Assembly: GCA_017442025.1 (NCBI GenBank)
Contig: JAFSBD010000011.1
Location: forward strand, 1-9,389
Source of the DNA: Clostridia bacterium
GTDB taxonomy: Bacteria > Bacillota > Clostridia > Oscillospirales > QAKW01
DNA length: 9,389 bases
Reading direction: 5' to 3'
Made by a program: the position numbers and the translations under genes
In this document: positions 1 to 7,269 of the stretch, piece by piece
Layout: each line of letters begins with the position of its first letter
How positions within the stretch are numbered: the first letter of the stretch is position 1
The notes under the pieces: model-generated
What the model was told of the DNA's origin: nothing
Database searches by the model: none
The model's input: the letters and a program-made list of their open reading frames with translations, nothing else

Positions 1-319
1 ACGCCCCTTTTTCGGCATACATTTCTTCGACCTTTTTCGCGATTTTTTGGTAGGTCTCTTCCCCGATCTCCAGCTCCAAAACCGCAATATCCGCATGGGG
101 ATACCGCTTGAAAACACCCCGCTCCCGCGATTCGGCAACAAACCCGCCGGGGATGGGAAAATAGAGATACCGCCGCCCAAAGGAATACATTTTAGTAAGG
201 TCGGAGGATAGGCTCAAGGATACATGATTATATTTTGCATGGGTGATGATCTTCAGCACGCGGGAAGGAACAGTGCCGGTCTGGCTTAATAAAATATAGA
301 GCTTTTTATTTTCGGCCAT
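1..319 (-). CDS. Permuted papain-like (YiiX/NlpC-P60-type) protein, 3' end outside window
   Basis: The first 106 residues are visible, and the gene continues past the left edge. The start is ATG at 319; an ATG slightly further upstream runs into a stop after seven codons. A purine-rich GGGAGGGG ribosome binding site (about 331-338) lies some ten bases upstream. The protein opens with LYILLSQTGT, followed by a Y-N-H-V-S motif (His32) and MYSFGRRY at about 44-51. From memory this pattern matches small clostridial proteins of the YiiX-like permuted papain fold, where the early His is catalytic and the Cys comes later; here the Cys would lie outside the window. There is no signal peptide and no membrane segment in the visible part. 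Substrate is unknown; lipid or peptide amide hydrolysis is the family expectation, not something shown here. That it is a gene is fairly certain; the family assignment is moderate. Confidence 0.7.
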   Translation of the reverse strand, partial: MAENKKLYILLSQTGTVPSRVLKIITHAKYNHVSLSLSSDLTKMYSFGRRYLYFPIPGGFVAESRERGVFKRYPHADIAVLELEIGEETYQKIAKKVEEMYAEKGA

Positions 320-353
320 TTTTAGACATCCCCTCCCCTTTTTTGATAATTTT

Positions 354-382
354 ATTATAATAAAAAAATCTCCGCTCGTCCA
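354..382 (-). promoter_or_regulatory. Candidate sigma-A promoter for the papain-like gene
   Basis: On the minus strand a perfect TATAAT (354-359) is preceded, with a 17-base spacer, by TGGACG (377-382), which matches four of six bases of TTGACA. Transcription would begin near 346, giving a leader of about 27 nt that contains the ribosome binding site. A weak hairpin with 5-bp arms (418-422 and 428-432) followed by a T-rich run lies just upstream. It is too weak to call a terminator. Confidence 0.5.
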
Positions 383-451
383 TACCTTTAATAAAATTTA
401 ATAAAAAAGAAACCTGAAAACCGCGATGGTTTCGGAGTTAAAAAGTAATTA

Positions 452-628
452 ATGAAATATTCGCCGAAAGCGAATATGAAATAATGCGCTAACGCACATT
501 ATGAAATTTTCTGCTTTGCAGAAAGTGAAATAAAATAAATCCCCTGATGCCCGCAGGTATTTCATATTGTGAAACAATATTTCATGCGCGAAGCGTATTT
601 CACAAATCCTAAAAGGAATTTATTTCAT
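452..628. repeat. Array of short hairpins separated by ATGAAAT / ATTTCAT heptamers
   Basis: This intergenic element has eight copies of one heptamer. In the left half they read ATGAAAT (452-458, 476-482, 501-507) and GTGAAAT (525-531). In the right half they read in the opposite orientation: ATTTCAT (559-565, 579-585, 622-628) and ATTTCAC (597-603). Almost every gap between heptamers is a small palindrome: 459-475 (6-bp perfect stem), 483-500 (7 bp, one mismatch), 508-524 (7-bp perfect stem), 543-557 (4 bp), 566-578 (5 bp), 586-596 (extends into the heptamers with one G-T pair) and 604-621 (bulged). Stem sequences differ while self-complementarity is kept. The two halves can also pair through the heptamers. 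It has the shape of a MITE-like or REP/BIME-like dispersed element. I have an impression of similar arrays in gut Clostridia but cannot verify it. No ORF of substance is present. Confidence 0.8.
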
Positions 629-629
629 T

Positions 630-717
630 GTTCTCCAAGAGATAAAACAAAAAATGCTCCGTATAAAACGGAGCATTTTTTCTTTTTCGGCAAAGCCGAA
701 GTTATCTCTTGGAGAAC
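630..717. repeat. 16-base perfect inverted repeat enclosing the rpsI terminator
   Basis: GTTCTCCAAGAGATAA at 630-645 is the exact reverse complement of 702-717. The right arm is the end of rpsI: the last base of the Gln codon plus Phe-Ser-Lys-Arg and the stop. The left arm begins two bases after the hairpin array ends. Between the arms lie a 6-bp hairpin (686-691 with 695-700) and the rpsI terminator. A read-through transcript could fold the whole block into a large stem with the two hairpins inside. Confidence 0.85.
651..680 (-). terminator. Intrinsic terminator of rplM-rpsI, symmetric
   Basis: A 9-bp perfect stem (654-662 with 668-676) has a 5-base loop. It is flanked by an A-run (648-654) and a T-run (676-681), so it has the form of an intrinsic terminator on both strands. 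In the minus direction it lies about 25 bases after the rpsI stop, behind a smaller hairpin at 686-700. Only the minus-strand use has an obvious upstream gene. Confidence 0.85.
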
Positions 718-1100
718 TGGGGTGCACGTCTTGCGCCCTTCAAACCGTACTTCTTTCTCTCCTTCATTCTGGGGTCGCGGGTTACAAAACCGGCCTTCTT
801 CAGAACGCTCTTGAGGCTCTCATCGGACTCGATCAGAGCGCGGGTGATGCCATGACGGATCGCGCCGGCCTGGCCGCTGACACCGCCGCCAACAACGTTG
901 ACAACAACATCATACTTGCCGATGGTGCCGGTGAGCTCCAGGGGCTGACGAACCAACATACGCAGGGTCTCAAGGCCGAAATACTCGTCCATGGTTCTGC
1001 CGTTGATGGTTACGTTGCCGCTGCCGGGAAGCAGACGGACTCTTGCAACAGAAGACTTTCTTCTGCCGGTGCCATAGAAATAAGTTTCATTGTTATACAT
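702..1100 (-). CDS. rpsI: 30S ribosomal protein S9
   Basis: This is the small-subunit protein S9 (uS9), which binds the 16S rRNA head and whose C-terminal tail reaches toward the P-site tRNA. The 132-residue product is full length. It opens with [17 protein letters not shown] (about 7-23), the S9 signature, and ends with the conserved basic tail [20 protein letters not shown] followed by QFSKR. The ATG at 1100 follows an AAGGAGG site (1111-1117) that overlaps the rplM stop codon. The gap to rplM is only 15 bases, so the two are co-transcribed in the order rplM-rpsI, as in most bacteria. The last four codons and the stop are repeated in inverted orientation at 630-645, which is unusual and is discussed separately. 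Confidence 0.98.
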   Translation of the reverse strand: MYNNETYFYGTGRRKSSVARVRLLPGSGNVTINGRTMDEYFGLETLRMLVRQPLELTGTIGKYDVVVNVVGGGVSGQAGAIRHGITRALIESDESLKSVLKKAGFVTRDPRMKERKKYGLKGARRAPQFSKR

Positions 1101-1115
1101 AGCCTACCGTCCTCC

Positions 1116-1544
1116 TTACTTCACGAATACTTCGGGCTTCTGAGCGCCCAAATTGTGCTCCGCACCGGAGAAAACTCTCAGGCGGGTCATAGCGGCATCT
1201 GCCAGCTTATTCTTGGGCAGCATGCCCTTAACAGCCAGCTCCACAGCCTTCTCAGGCTTGGTTTCCATGATGCGCTTATAGCTTACTTCCTTCAGACCGC
1301 CGATATGGCCGGTATGATATCTGTAGAACTTCTTATTCAGCTTATCGCCGGTCAGGACTACCTTGGATGCGTTCAAAACGATTACACAATCGCCGCCGTC
1401 TACATGGGGAGTATAATCCGGGCGATGCTTGCCCATCAGGATCATTGCGACTTGGGTGGATACTCTGCCGAGCGGCTTATCAGCTGCATCAACAATGTAC
1501 CACTTACGGTTGACTTGCTCTTGCTTTTTCATAAAAGTAGACAT
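1116..1544 (-). CDS. rplM: 50S ribosomal protein L13
   Basis: This is the large-subunit protein L13 (uL13), an early assembly protein on 23S rRNA. The 142-residue product starts with MSTFMKKQEQVNRKWYIVDA and carries the family motifs GKHRPDYTPHVDGGD, VVLTGDKL, HTGHIGGLKE and VKGMLPKN, ending in AQKPEV. A longer reading from ATG at 1613 is excluded, because that codon lies inside the -35 box of the gene's own promoter and transcription starts downstream of it. The chosen start has an excellent GAAGGAGAA site (1550-1558) seven bases upstream and gives the usual family length. It is the first gene of the rplM-rpsI operon. Confidence 0.98.
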   Translation of the reverse strand: MSTFMKKQEQVNRKWYIVDAADKPLGRVSTQVAMILMGKHRPDYTPHVDGGDCVIVLNASKVVLTGDKLNKKFYRYHTGHIGGLKEVSYKRIMETKPEKAVELAVKGMLPKNKLADAAMTRLRVFSGAEHNLGAQKPEVFVK

Positions 1545-1584
1545 CGTTACTTCTCCTTCATTCATTTCTTTTGATTGCCAAGTT

Positions 1585-1613
1585 ATTATAATACAAGGGG
1601 CAAGCGGTGTCAA
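1585..1613 (-). promoter_or_regulatory. Consensus sigma-A promoter of rplM-rpsI
   Basis: The minus strand reads TTGACA (1608-1613), 17 bases, TATAAT (1585-1590): both boxes match consensus exactly with optimal spacing. A-tracts just upstream (about 1618-1632 on the plus strand) could act as an UP element. Transcription should start near 1578, giving a leader of about 34 nt. There is no room for a large structured leader. Confidence 0.9.
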
Positions 1614-1715
1614 GCACTTTTTTCAAAAAAATCAATTTGCCCTTTTCAATCTCCTATTATCTCGTTTTTTCTCCATTTTACTCTCATTTGCTCACTTTCA
1701 ATTTAAAAAAATTAT

Positions 1716-1744
1716 TTGCTTTTTTAGGGAAAAAGCCTTAAAAT
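1716..1744 (+). promoter_or_regulatory. Sigma-A promoter of the ttcA-like gene
   Basis: TTGCTT (1716-1721), 17 bases, TAAAAT (1739-1744), with an A/T-rich upstream stretch (1698-1715) that could serve as an UP element. The start of transcription is predicted near 1751, about 26 bases before the ATG. It is divergent from the rplM promoter. Between the two (1614-1715) I see only AT-rich, pyrimidine-biased sequence and no riboswitch or operator that I recognise. Confidence 0.7.
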
Positions 1745-1776
1745 ATCTTCATAATTGAAGGCAAAGGAGAATTCCC

Positions 1777-2490
1777 ATGCAGCAGATTTCCGGCTATATG
1801 CGGCGGGCGGTGGATGATTACCAAATGATCGCTCCCAAGGAGCGGGTGGCCGTTGCCCTTTCGGGAGGAAAGGATTCCATGCTTTTGCTCCACGCAATGA
1901 AGCATCTATCCCGCTACCACCCTGCTCAATTTGAATTGATCGCCATCTTTATAGACTTAGGGTTCAATAATATTGATATCTCTGCCATGGAGCAGGAATG
2001 CCAAAAGCTGGAGATCCCTTTAGTGGTCCGCAAGACCGATATTGCGCCCTTGGTTTTTGATATCCGCAAAGAGAGCAACCCCTGCGCTCTTTGCGCCAAG
2101 ATGCGGCGGGGCGCGATCCATGATGCCGCTTTGGAAAACAACTGCCGCACCATCGCGCTGGGCCATCATAAGGACGATGCCATCGAAACACTGGCAATGA
2201 ATTTGATCTATGAAGGGCGGATCGGCTGCTTTCAGCCGGTTACTTATCTGGATCGCAAGGATGTGCGCACCATTCGTCCCATGATCTACCTCAGCGAGCG
2301 GCAGATCGAAAATGCGGTGGCGCGCCTTAATATCCCCATCGTTAAAAACCCCTGCCCCATGGATCATACTTCCATGCGCAAAGAAACCAAGGAACTTTTA
2401 AAAGAGGCAGAAGTACGCTTCCCCGGGCTTGCCGAGCGGCTTTTCGGCGCCATTCAGCGCAGCGACCTGACCGGCTGGAAAAGGGATTGA
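1777..2490 (+). CDS. ttcA: TtcA-like tRNA 2-thiocytidine synthetase (PP-loop ATPase)
   Basis: The 237-residue cytosolic enzyme has an N-terminal PP-loop, LSGGKDS at 28-34, which binds ATP to adenylate the target base. GHHKDD (129-134) and the E-T-L that follows are a second family signature. Cys103 and Cys106 (PCALC), with Cys193 (NPCPMD), fit the three cysteines that hold the [4Fe-4S] cluster in TtcA. TtcA makes 2-thiocytidine at position 32 of some tRNAs. The absence of extra zinc fingers argues against TtuA/Ncs6, and the absence of the C-terminal TilS domain argues against lysidine synthetase. The exact tRNA target in this lineage is inferred only. The ATG follows AAAGGAGA (1763-1770). The stop codon lies inside the valS promoter. 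Confidence 0.85.
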   Translation: MQQISGYMRRAVDDYQMIAPKERVAVALSGGKDSMLLLHAMKHLSRYHPAQFELIAIFIDLGFNNIDISAMEQECQKLEIPLVVRKTDIAPLVFDIRKESNPCALCAKMRRGAIHDAALENNCRTIALGHHKDDAIETLAMNLIYEGRIGCFQPVTYLDRKDVRTIRPMIYLSERQIENAVARLNIPIVKNPCPMDHTSMRKETKELLKEAEVRFPGLAERLFGAIQRSDLTGWKRD

Positions 2491-2515
2491 CAAAGACCAC
2501 GCCTTACATTATAAT
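2487..2515 (+). promoter_or_regulatory. Consensus sigma-A promoter of valS-folC, overlapping the ttcA stop
   Basis: TTGACA (2487-2492), 17 bases, TATAAT (2510-2515): a perfect match at ideal spacing. The TGA stop of ttcA (2488-2490) is part of the -35 box. Transcription should start near 2522, leaving a leader of about 31 nt with an AAAGGAG site before the valS ATG. No terminator separates ttcA from valS, so read-through from the ttcA promoter can add to valS expression. Confidence 0.9.
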
Positions 2516-2552
2516 AGTAGAAATGTGATTTCGATCAAAGGAGATATAGAAG

Positions 2553-5171
2553 ATGAAAGAACTTGAAAAGGTATATAACCCTCAAGAATTTGAGGACCGT
2601 ATATACGATTTCTGGTTGAAGGGCCGCTACTTCCATTCCGAGCCGGATGAGAGCAAAAAGCCTTTTACCATTGTTATCCCCCCTCCGAATGTTACCGGCC
2701 AGCTCCATATGGGCCATGCGCTGGATGAGACCTTGCAGGATATCCTGATCCGCTATAAGCGGATGCAGGGCTTTAACGCCCTTTGGGTGCCCGGCACCGA
2801 CCATGCAGGCATTGCCACCCAAATCAAGGTGGAAGAGGTTCTGCGCAAGGAAGAGGGCCTCACCCGCTATGACCTTGGCCGCGAAAAGTTTTTGGAGCGG
2901 GTTTGGGATTGGAAAAAAATGTATGGCGACCGCATCATCAATCAGCTCAAAAAGCTGGGTTCTTCCTGCGATTGGGATCGGGAACGCTTCACCATGGACG
3001 AGGGTTGCTCCAAGGCGGTTAAAGAGGTCTTCGTTAACCTCTATGAAAAAGGCCTGATCTATAAGGGCAACCGTATCATCAACTGGTGCCCCAACTGCAC
3101 CACCGCCCTTTCGGACGCCGAGGTTGAATATGAAGAGCAGCCCGGCCATTTTTGGCACATCCGCTACCCTGTTAAGGATAGCGACGAATATGTTACCATC
3201 GCCACCACCCGCCCCGAGACCCTCTTGGGCGATACGGCTGTTGCGGTCCATCCCGAGGACGAGCGGTATACCCATCTTGTCGGCAAGATGCTGATCCTGC
3301 CTTTGGTAGGCAGAGAGATCCCGGTGGTTGCCGATGAATATGTTGATAAGGATTTCGGTACCGGCTGTGTGAAGATCACTCCCTGCCACGATCCCAACGA
3401 CTTTGAGGTGGGCAATCGGCACAATCTGGAGGAGATCCTGGTTTTGGACGGCAACGCCAAGATCAATGCCAACGGCGGGAAATACGAGGGTATGGACCGC
3501 TATGAGGCCCGCAAGCAGATGGTGAAGGATCTGGAAGAGGGCGGCTACCTTGTTAAGATCGAGGAGCATACCCATAATGTTGGCACCTGCTATCGCTGCG
3601 GTTGCACCGTTGAGCCCATGGCCTCCAGCCAATGGTTTGTTAAGATGCAGCCTCTGGCCGAAAAATCCATTAAAGAAGTAAAGGCGGGTAGCACCAAGTT
3701 TGTTCCCGACCGTTTCAGCAAGACTTATCTCAACTGGATGGAGAATGTTCACGATTGGTGCATCTCCCGCCAGCTTTGGTGGGGCCATCGCATCCCCGCC
3801 TATTATTGTGATGCCTGCGGCGAGATGATCATCTCCAAAGAGGATGTTCATACCTGCCCCAAGTGCGGCGCTCCCATGCGCCAGGAAGAGGATGTTCTGG
3901 ATACCTGGTTCTCCTCTGCCCTTTGGCCCTTCTCCACCCTCGGCTGGCCCGAGAAGACTCCCGAATTGGATTATTACTATCCCACCAGCACGCTGGTTAC
4001 CGGCTATGACATTATCTTCTTCTGGGTTGCCCGCATGATCTTCTCCGGCTTGGAGCAGATGGGCGAGGTTCCCTTTGAGCACGTTCTGATCCATGGCTTG
4101 GTGCGGGATAGCCAGGGCCGCAAGATGAGTAAATCCCTGGGCAACGGCATCGATCCCTTGGAGGTTATCAAGGAATACGGTGCAGACGCCCTGCGCTTTA
4201 CCCTTGCCACCGGCAACGCGCCCGGCAACGATATGCGCTATTATCCCGAGCGGGTGGAATCCTCCCGCAACTTTGCCAATAAGGTCTGGAATGCGGCGCG
4301 CTTCATTCTGATGAACCTTAAGGAAGAGGATCTGACCTTTAAGGCAGAAAACCTCAAGCCCGAGGATGAATGGATCCTCACCCGCTACAACGACGTTGTT
4401 CGCGATGTTACCGAAAATCTTGATAAATTCGAGATCGGGCTGGCATTGCAGAAGGTCTATGATTTCATTTGGGATCTCTTCTGCGATTGGTATATTGAAC
4501 TGGTCAAGCCCCGCCTTTATGCCGGCGGCGAAGAAAGTGCCACTGCCCAAAAGGTGCTGTTGCACGTTTTCTCCGGCGCGCTGAAGATGCTGCATCCCTT
4601 CATGCCCTTCATTACCGAGGAGATCTGGCAGGCTCTGCCGGTAGAGGAGGCCGCTTGCGTTACCGCCCGCTTCCCCGCCTATGATCCCGCCCTTTGCTTC
4701 GAAGAAGGGGCCGAAAAGATGGAGCATATCATGGAGACCATCAAGGCGATCCGCAACCGCAGAGCCGAGATGAACGTTGCCCATTCCCGCAAGGCCTCCC
4801 TCTATATCGAAACCGCTCATCCCGAATGGTTTGAAGGTGCGGAGAGCTTCTATCAGAAGCTGGCGGGTGCCGATCAGGTATTCCTGAATCAGCCCGCGCC
4901 CGAAGGAACGATCAAGCTGGTCTGCAACGGTGCATCCCTCTACATTCCCTTCGCCGAGCTGGTGGATATCGCCGGCGAGATTGCCCGCCTTTCCAAGGAA
5001 TTGGAAAAGGCGGAGGGTGAGCTGAAGCGGGTAGAAGGCAAGCTGGCCAATCAAGGCTTCATTGCCAAAGCACCCGCCGCATTAGTCGAGGCGGAGAATG
5101 CCAAGAAAGAGAAATTCCAGGCATTGATCGCCGACCTTAAAAAGAGTATCGAGGAAATGAAAAATCGATGA
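2553..5171 (+). CDS. valS: Valyl-tRNA synthetase
   Basis: This class I aminoacyl-tRNA synthetase charges tRNA-Val with valine in the cytosol and edits mischarged threonine. The 872-residue length is typical for bacterial ValRS. The HIGH-type motif is HMGH (52-55, preceded by PPPNVTGQL) and the KMSKS motif is exact at 524-528. The CP1 editing domain lies roughly between 190 and 350 and contains [17 protein letters not shown]. Cysteine pairs at 179/182, 346/349, 419/422 and 435/438 suggest zinc-binding knuckles. The anticodon-binding helical domain follows, and from about 805 to the end a charged Lys/Glu-rich coiled coil forms the ValRS C-terminal arm. The ATG follows AAAGGAG with good spacing. 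The stop overlaps the folC start by four bases (ATGA). No T-box leader is present. Confidence 0.98.
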   Translation: MKELEKVYNPQEFEDRIYDFWLKGRYFHSEPDESKKPFTIVIPPPNVTGQLHMGHALDETLQDILIRYKRMQGFNALWVPGTDHAGIATQIKVEEVLRKEEGLTRYDLGREKFLERVWDWKKMYGDRIINQLKKLGSSCDWDRERFTMDEGCSKAVKEVFVNLYEKGLIYKGNRIINWCPNCTTALSDAEVEYEEQPGHFWHIRYPVKDSDEYVTIATTRPETLLGDTAVAVHPEDERYTHLVGKMLILPLVGREIPVVADEYVDKDFGTGCVKITPCHDPNDFEVGNRHNLEEILVLDGNAKINANGGKYEGMDRYEARKQMVKDLEEGGYLVKIEEHTHNVGTCYRCGCTVEPMASSQWFVKMQPLAEKSIKEVKAGSTKFVPDRFSKTYLNWMENVHDWCISRQLWWGHRIPAYYCDACGEMIISKEDVHTCPKCGAPMRQEEDVLDTWFSSALWPFSTLGWPEKTPELDYYYPTSTLVTGYDIIFFWVARMIFSGLEQMGEVPFEHVLIHGLVRDSQGRKMSKSLGNGIDPLEVIKEYGADALRFTLATGNAPGNDMRYYPERVESSRNFANKVWNAARFILMNLKEEDLTFKAENLKPEDEWILTRYNDVVRDVTENLDKFEIGLALQKVYDFIWDLFCDWYIELVKPRLYAGGEESATAQKVLLHVFSGALKMLHPFMPFITEEIWQALPVEEAACVTARFPAYDPALCFEEGAEKMEHIMETIKAIRNRRAEMNVAHSRKASLYIETAHPEWFEGAESFYQKLAGADQVFLNQPAPEGTIKLVCNGASLYIPFAELVDIAGEIARLSKELEKAEGELKRVEGKLANQGFIAKAPAALVEAENAKKEKFQALIADLKKSIEEMKNR

Positions 5172-6439
5172 TTTCATATGAGCAAGCCTTAAATTATATC
5201 CACGCCCGCAAGGCGCATAGCGCCAAGCCCGGCCTCCATCGGATAGCGGCTTTGCTGGAGCAGTTGGGCAACCCTCAGAAAGGGTTGCCCTTTCTCCATA
5301 TTGCCGGCACTAACGGCAAAGGCTCTACCGCCACCATGCTGGCTTCTGTCTTACAAGCAGCGGGCTATAAGGTGGGGTGCTTTACCTCCCCCTTTATCTA
5401 TGATTTTCGGGAACGCTTTGCCATCAATGGCCGCCTGATCTCTGAGGAGCAATTAGCGCGGCTTGCCGTGCAGGTGCAGGCCGCCGAGCAAACGCTGACC
5501 CGAGAAGGGATGGAGCCCCTCACCGAATTTGAGGTAGTTACTGCCATTGGTTTTCTTTATTTTAAAGAGGAAAATTGCGATATTACCGTCCTGGAAGTAG
5601 GTTTAGGCGGTCGATTTGATGCCACCAACATCATTGACCAACCGCTCCTTTCGGTTCTATGCTCCATCTCTTTGGATCATACCGAATTTTTGGGCGATAC
5701 CATTGAGCAGATCGCCTTCGAAAAGGCGGGTATCATCAAGAAAAACTGCCCCGTTGTTTTATATAACCGCAACCCTGCGGATGCCATCGATGTTATCCGC
5801 GCCCAATGCATCGCAAAAAATGCACCGCTGACCATGGGAGAACAACCCAAAGAGATTTCTCTTCATGAAGATGGGAGCACCTTCCTCTATAAAGGCACCT
5901 CCTATTCCCTTTCCCTGCGGGGTGAGCATCAAATCTATAACGCCATCACCGCCATTGAAGCTTTATATCAGATCCGCAATCAATTCCCTTTTACCGAGGA
6001 GCAGTTGCAAAAAGGCCTGCAACAGGCCCATATCCCTGCGCGGCTGGAATGTATTCACAGCGAGCCATTCATTTTTATCGACGGTGGGCACAATCGGGAA
6101 GGCATCGACGCCTTAGTAAAAGCGATGGACACTATCGATGCTTTGAAAGAACCGGTGGTCATCTTTGGGATGATGCGGGATAAGCCCTATCAATATGCTG
6201 TTCAAAAACTGGCGATGCGGGCCAAAGCCTTTTTGGCGGTACAACCGCCTCTGCCCCGCGCCATGACCGCCTTTGACCTGAAAAACATGGCCGACCTTTT
6301 TTGCGACGATTGCACCGCCTGCGACAGTTACAGCCAAGCAGCCAAGCTGGCCAAAGAAAAGTGCAATCGATCCATATTGGTGGCCGGTTCGCTCTATCTG
6401 ACGGGCGATATGGCAAAGGAACTGAAAAAATTGTTTTAA
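5168..6439 (+). CDS. folC: Bifunctional folylpolyglutamate synthase / dihydrofolate synthase
   Basis: FolC adds glutamate to dihydropteroate and then further glutamates to folates, retaining them in the cell. The 423-residue product has the Mur-ligase-like P-loop AGTNGKGST (46-54), the substrate-loop sequence [17 protein letters not shown], the conserved [12 protein letters not shown], the segment FEKAGIIK that carries the carbamylated-lysine region, and IDGGHN, which marks the start of the C-terminal domain; these are all in the expected order. The start overlaps the valS stop (ATGA), and its nearest purine-rich site (GAGG, 5151-5154) is 13 bases away, so translation is probably coupled to valS. 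The valS-folC pairing is common in Firmicutes. Transcription ends at the strong terminator after 6463. Confidence 0.97.
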   Translation: MISYEQALNYIHARKAHSAKPGLHRIAALLEQLGNPQKGLPFLHIAGTNGKGSTATMLASVLQAAGYKVGCFTSPFIYDFRERFAINGRLISEEQLARLAVQVQAAEQTLTREGMEPLTEFEVVTAIGFLYFKEENCDITVLEVGLGGRFDATNIIDQPLLSVLCSISLDHTEFLGDTIEQIAFEKAGIIKKNCPVVLYNRNPADAIDVIRAQCIAKNAPLTMGEQPKEISLHEDGSTFLYKGTSYSLSLRGEHQIYNAITAIEALYQIRNQFPFTEEQLQKGLQQAHIPARLECIHSEPFIFIDGGHNREGIDALVKAMDTIDALKEPVVIFGMMRDKPYQYAVQKLAMRAKAFLAVQPPLPRAMTAFDLKNMADLFCDDCTACDSYSQAAKLAKEKCNRSILVAGSLYLTGDMAKELKKLF

Positions 6440-6462
6440 GATCAAAAATTCGACAGAATCAG

Positions 6463-6501
6463 AAACACCCTTTCATTATAATGATGAAAGGGTGTTTTTT
6501 T
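6463..6501 (+). terminator. Strong intrinsic terminator after folC
   Basis: A perfect 14-bp stem (6463-6476 with 6484-6497) has a 7-base loop, and its T-run (6495-6501) is immediate. It ends 17 bases before the spoIIAA start, so the ribosome binding site of spoIIAA (AGGAGG, 6507-6512) follows almost directly. The loop happens to contain TATAAT (6477-6482). Confidence 0.95.
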
Positions 6502-6518
6502 ATTTCAGGAGGTAGCAT

Positions 6519-6845
6519 ATGAATGTAACATTTCAGGAAAATTTCAACGAGCTTGAGGTCAAGCTCCACGGGGAGATCGATCATCATTGCGCCCGCGGGC
6601 TTTCCGATAGCATTGATTTTAAGATCAAGCGCCACCGCCCTTCCCTGCTGATCTTGGATTTCGGAGGAGTTAGTTTTATGGATAGCTCGGGTCTTGCAGT
6701 CGTTATGGGCAGGCGAAAGCTGATGCAAAGCATGGATGGCAAGGTAGAACTTCGCCATCTCTGCGGGTCTCCGAAAAAGATTTTTGATATGGCGGGGATT
6801 GCCAATTACGTTATTATCAAGGAGGAAAAATATGAAAGCGAATAA
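6519..6845 (+). CDS. spoIIAA: Anti-sigma F factor antagonist SpoIIAA
   Basis: This STAS-domain protein releases sigma-F by binding SpoIIAB in the forespore. Its 108 residues carry GEIDHHCA (18-25), matching GELDHHTA of the Bacillus subtilis protein, and SFMDSSGLAVVMGRRK (52-67). Ser56 corresponds to the Bacillus Ser58 that SpoIIAB phosphorylates; dephosphorylation by SpoIIE activates it. FDMAGI near 88-93 is also conserved. The ATG follows AGGAGG (6507-6512). The gene overlaps spoIIAB by 14 bases, and the spoIIAB ribosome binding site lies within its last codons, so the two are translated together. The RsbV alternative is less likely because the downstream partners are clearly of the SpoIIAB and sigma-F type. 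Confidence 0.93.
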   Translation: MNVTFQENFNELEVKLHGEIDHHCARGLSDSIDFKIKRHRPSLLILDFGGVSFMDSSGLAVVMGRRKLMQSMDGKVELRHLCGSPKKIFDMAGIANYVIIKEEKYESE

Positions 6846-7266
6846 CCAAATGCGGATTGCCTTTCTTTCCCGCTCGGCAAACGAAGGGTTTGCGCGAATT
6901 GCGGTGGCGGCCTTTGCCGCCCAACTGGATCCAACGGTAGAAGAGATCATCGAATTGAAAACAGCCGTTAGTGAGGCGGTTACCAACAGTATTGTTCATG
7001 GCTATGCCGATACCATCGGAACCATCACTATTACCGGAAGACTTTATGAAAACGGAAAACTGATCCTGACCATCAAAGACCGCGGCAAGGGCATCGAGGA
7101 TGTGAAACAAGCCATGGAGCCTCTTTTTACCACCGGGAATGCGGAAGAGCGGAGCGGCATGGGCTTTACCATTATGGAAACCTTTATGGATAAAGTGCGG
7201 GTAACCTCCAAACCGGGGAGTGGGACAACGGTTACCTTCACCAAATACATAAATTCCAAGGAATAA
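6832..7266 (+). CDS. spoIIAB: Anti-sigma F factor / serine kinase SpoIIAB
   Basis: This GHKL-fold kinase holds sigma-F inactive and phosphorylates SpoIIAA. The 144-residue product matches the Bacillus protein throughout. Arg22 corresponds to Arg20, which contacts sigma-F. The N-box SEAVTNSIVHGY holds Glu48 (general base) and Asn52 (Mg-ATP). The D/G1 box is DRGKGI (83-88), and the ATP lid and G2 box is PLFTT followed by ERSGMGFTIMETFMD. The start is ATG at 6832, with AAGGAGG at 6819-6825; an ATG at 6784 would add 16 residues, has no such site and lies within spoIIAA. The gap to sigF is three bases. All expected kinase residues are present, so it should be active. Confidence 0.95.
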   Translation: MKANNQMRIAFLSRSANEGFARIAVAAFAAQLDPTVEEIIELKTAVSEAVTNSIVHGYADTIGTITITGRLYENGKLILTIKDRGKGIEDVKQAMEPLFTTGNAEERSGMGFTIMETFMDKVRVTSKPGSGTTVTFTKYINSKE

Positions 7267-7269
7267 TCC

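Noticed and set aside
452..628. A CRISPR array
   Set aside because: The repeated unit is only seven bases, it switches orientation at the centre, and the intervals are palindromes of unequal length and not unique spacers. No cas genes are nearby.
569..814. An 81-residue plus-strand open frame starting in the hairpin array
   Set aside because: It runs through palindromes, the terminator and the antisense of rpsI, with no ribosome binding site; it is better explained by the repeat.
654..1574. A 306-residue plus-strand open frame across rpsI and rplM
   Set aside because: It lies antisense to two clear ribosomal protein genes, begins inside the rpsI terminator and has no start signals.
1545..1613. 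A longer rplM beginning at ATG 1613
   Set aside because: That codon lies in the -35 box of the rplM promoter and transcription begins downstream of it; MSTFM at 1544 has a strong ribosome binding site and gives the family length.
2535..5054. An 839-residue open frame antisense to valS
   Set aside because: It is the shadow of valS: valS codon composition leaves the opposite strand open. It has no ribosome binding site and no recognisable motif, and the sense frame is unmistakable ValRS.
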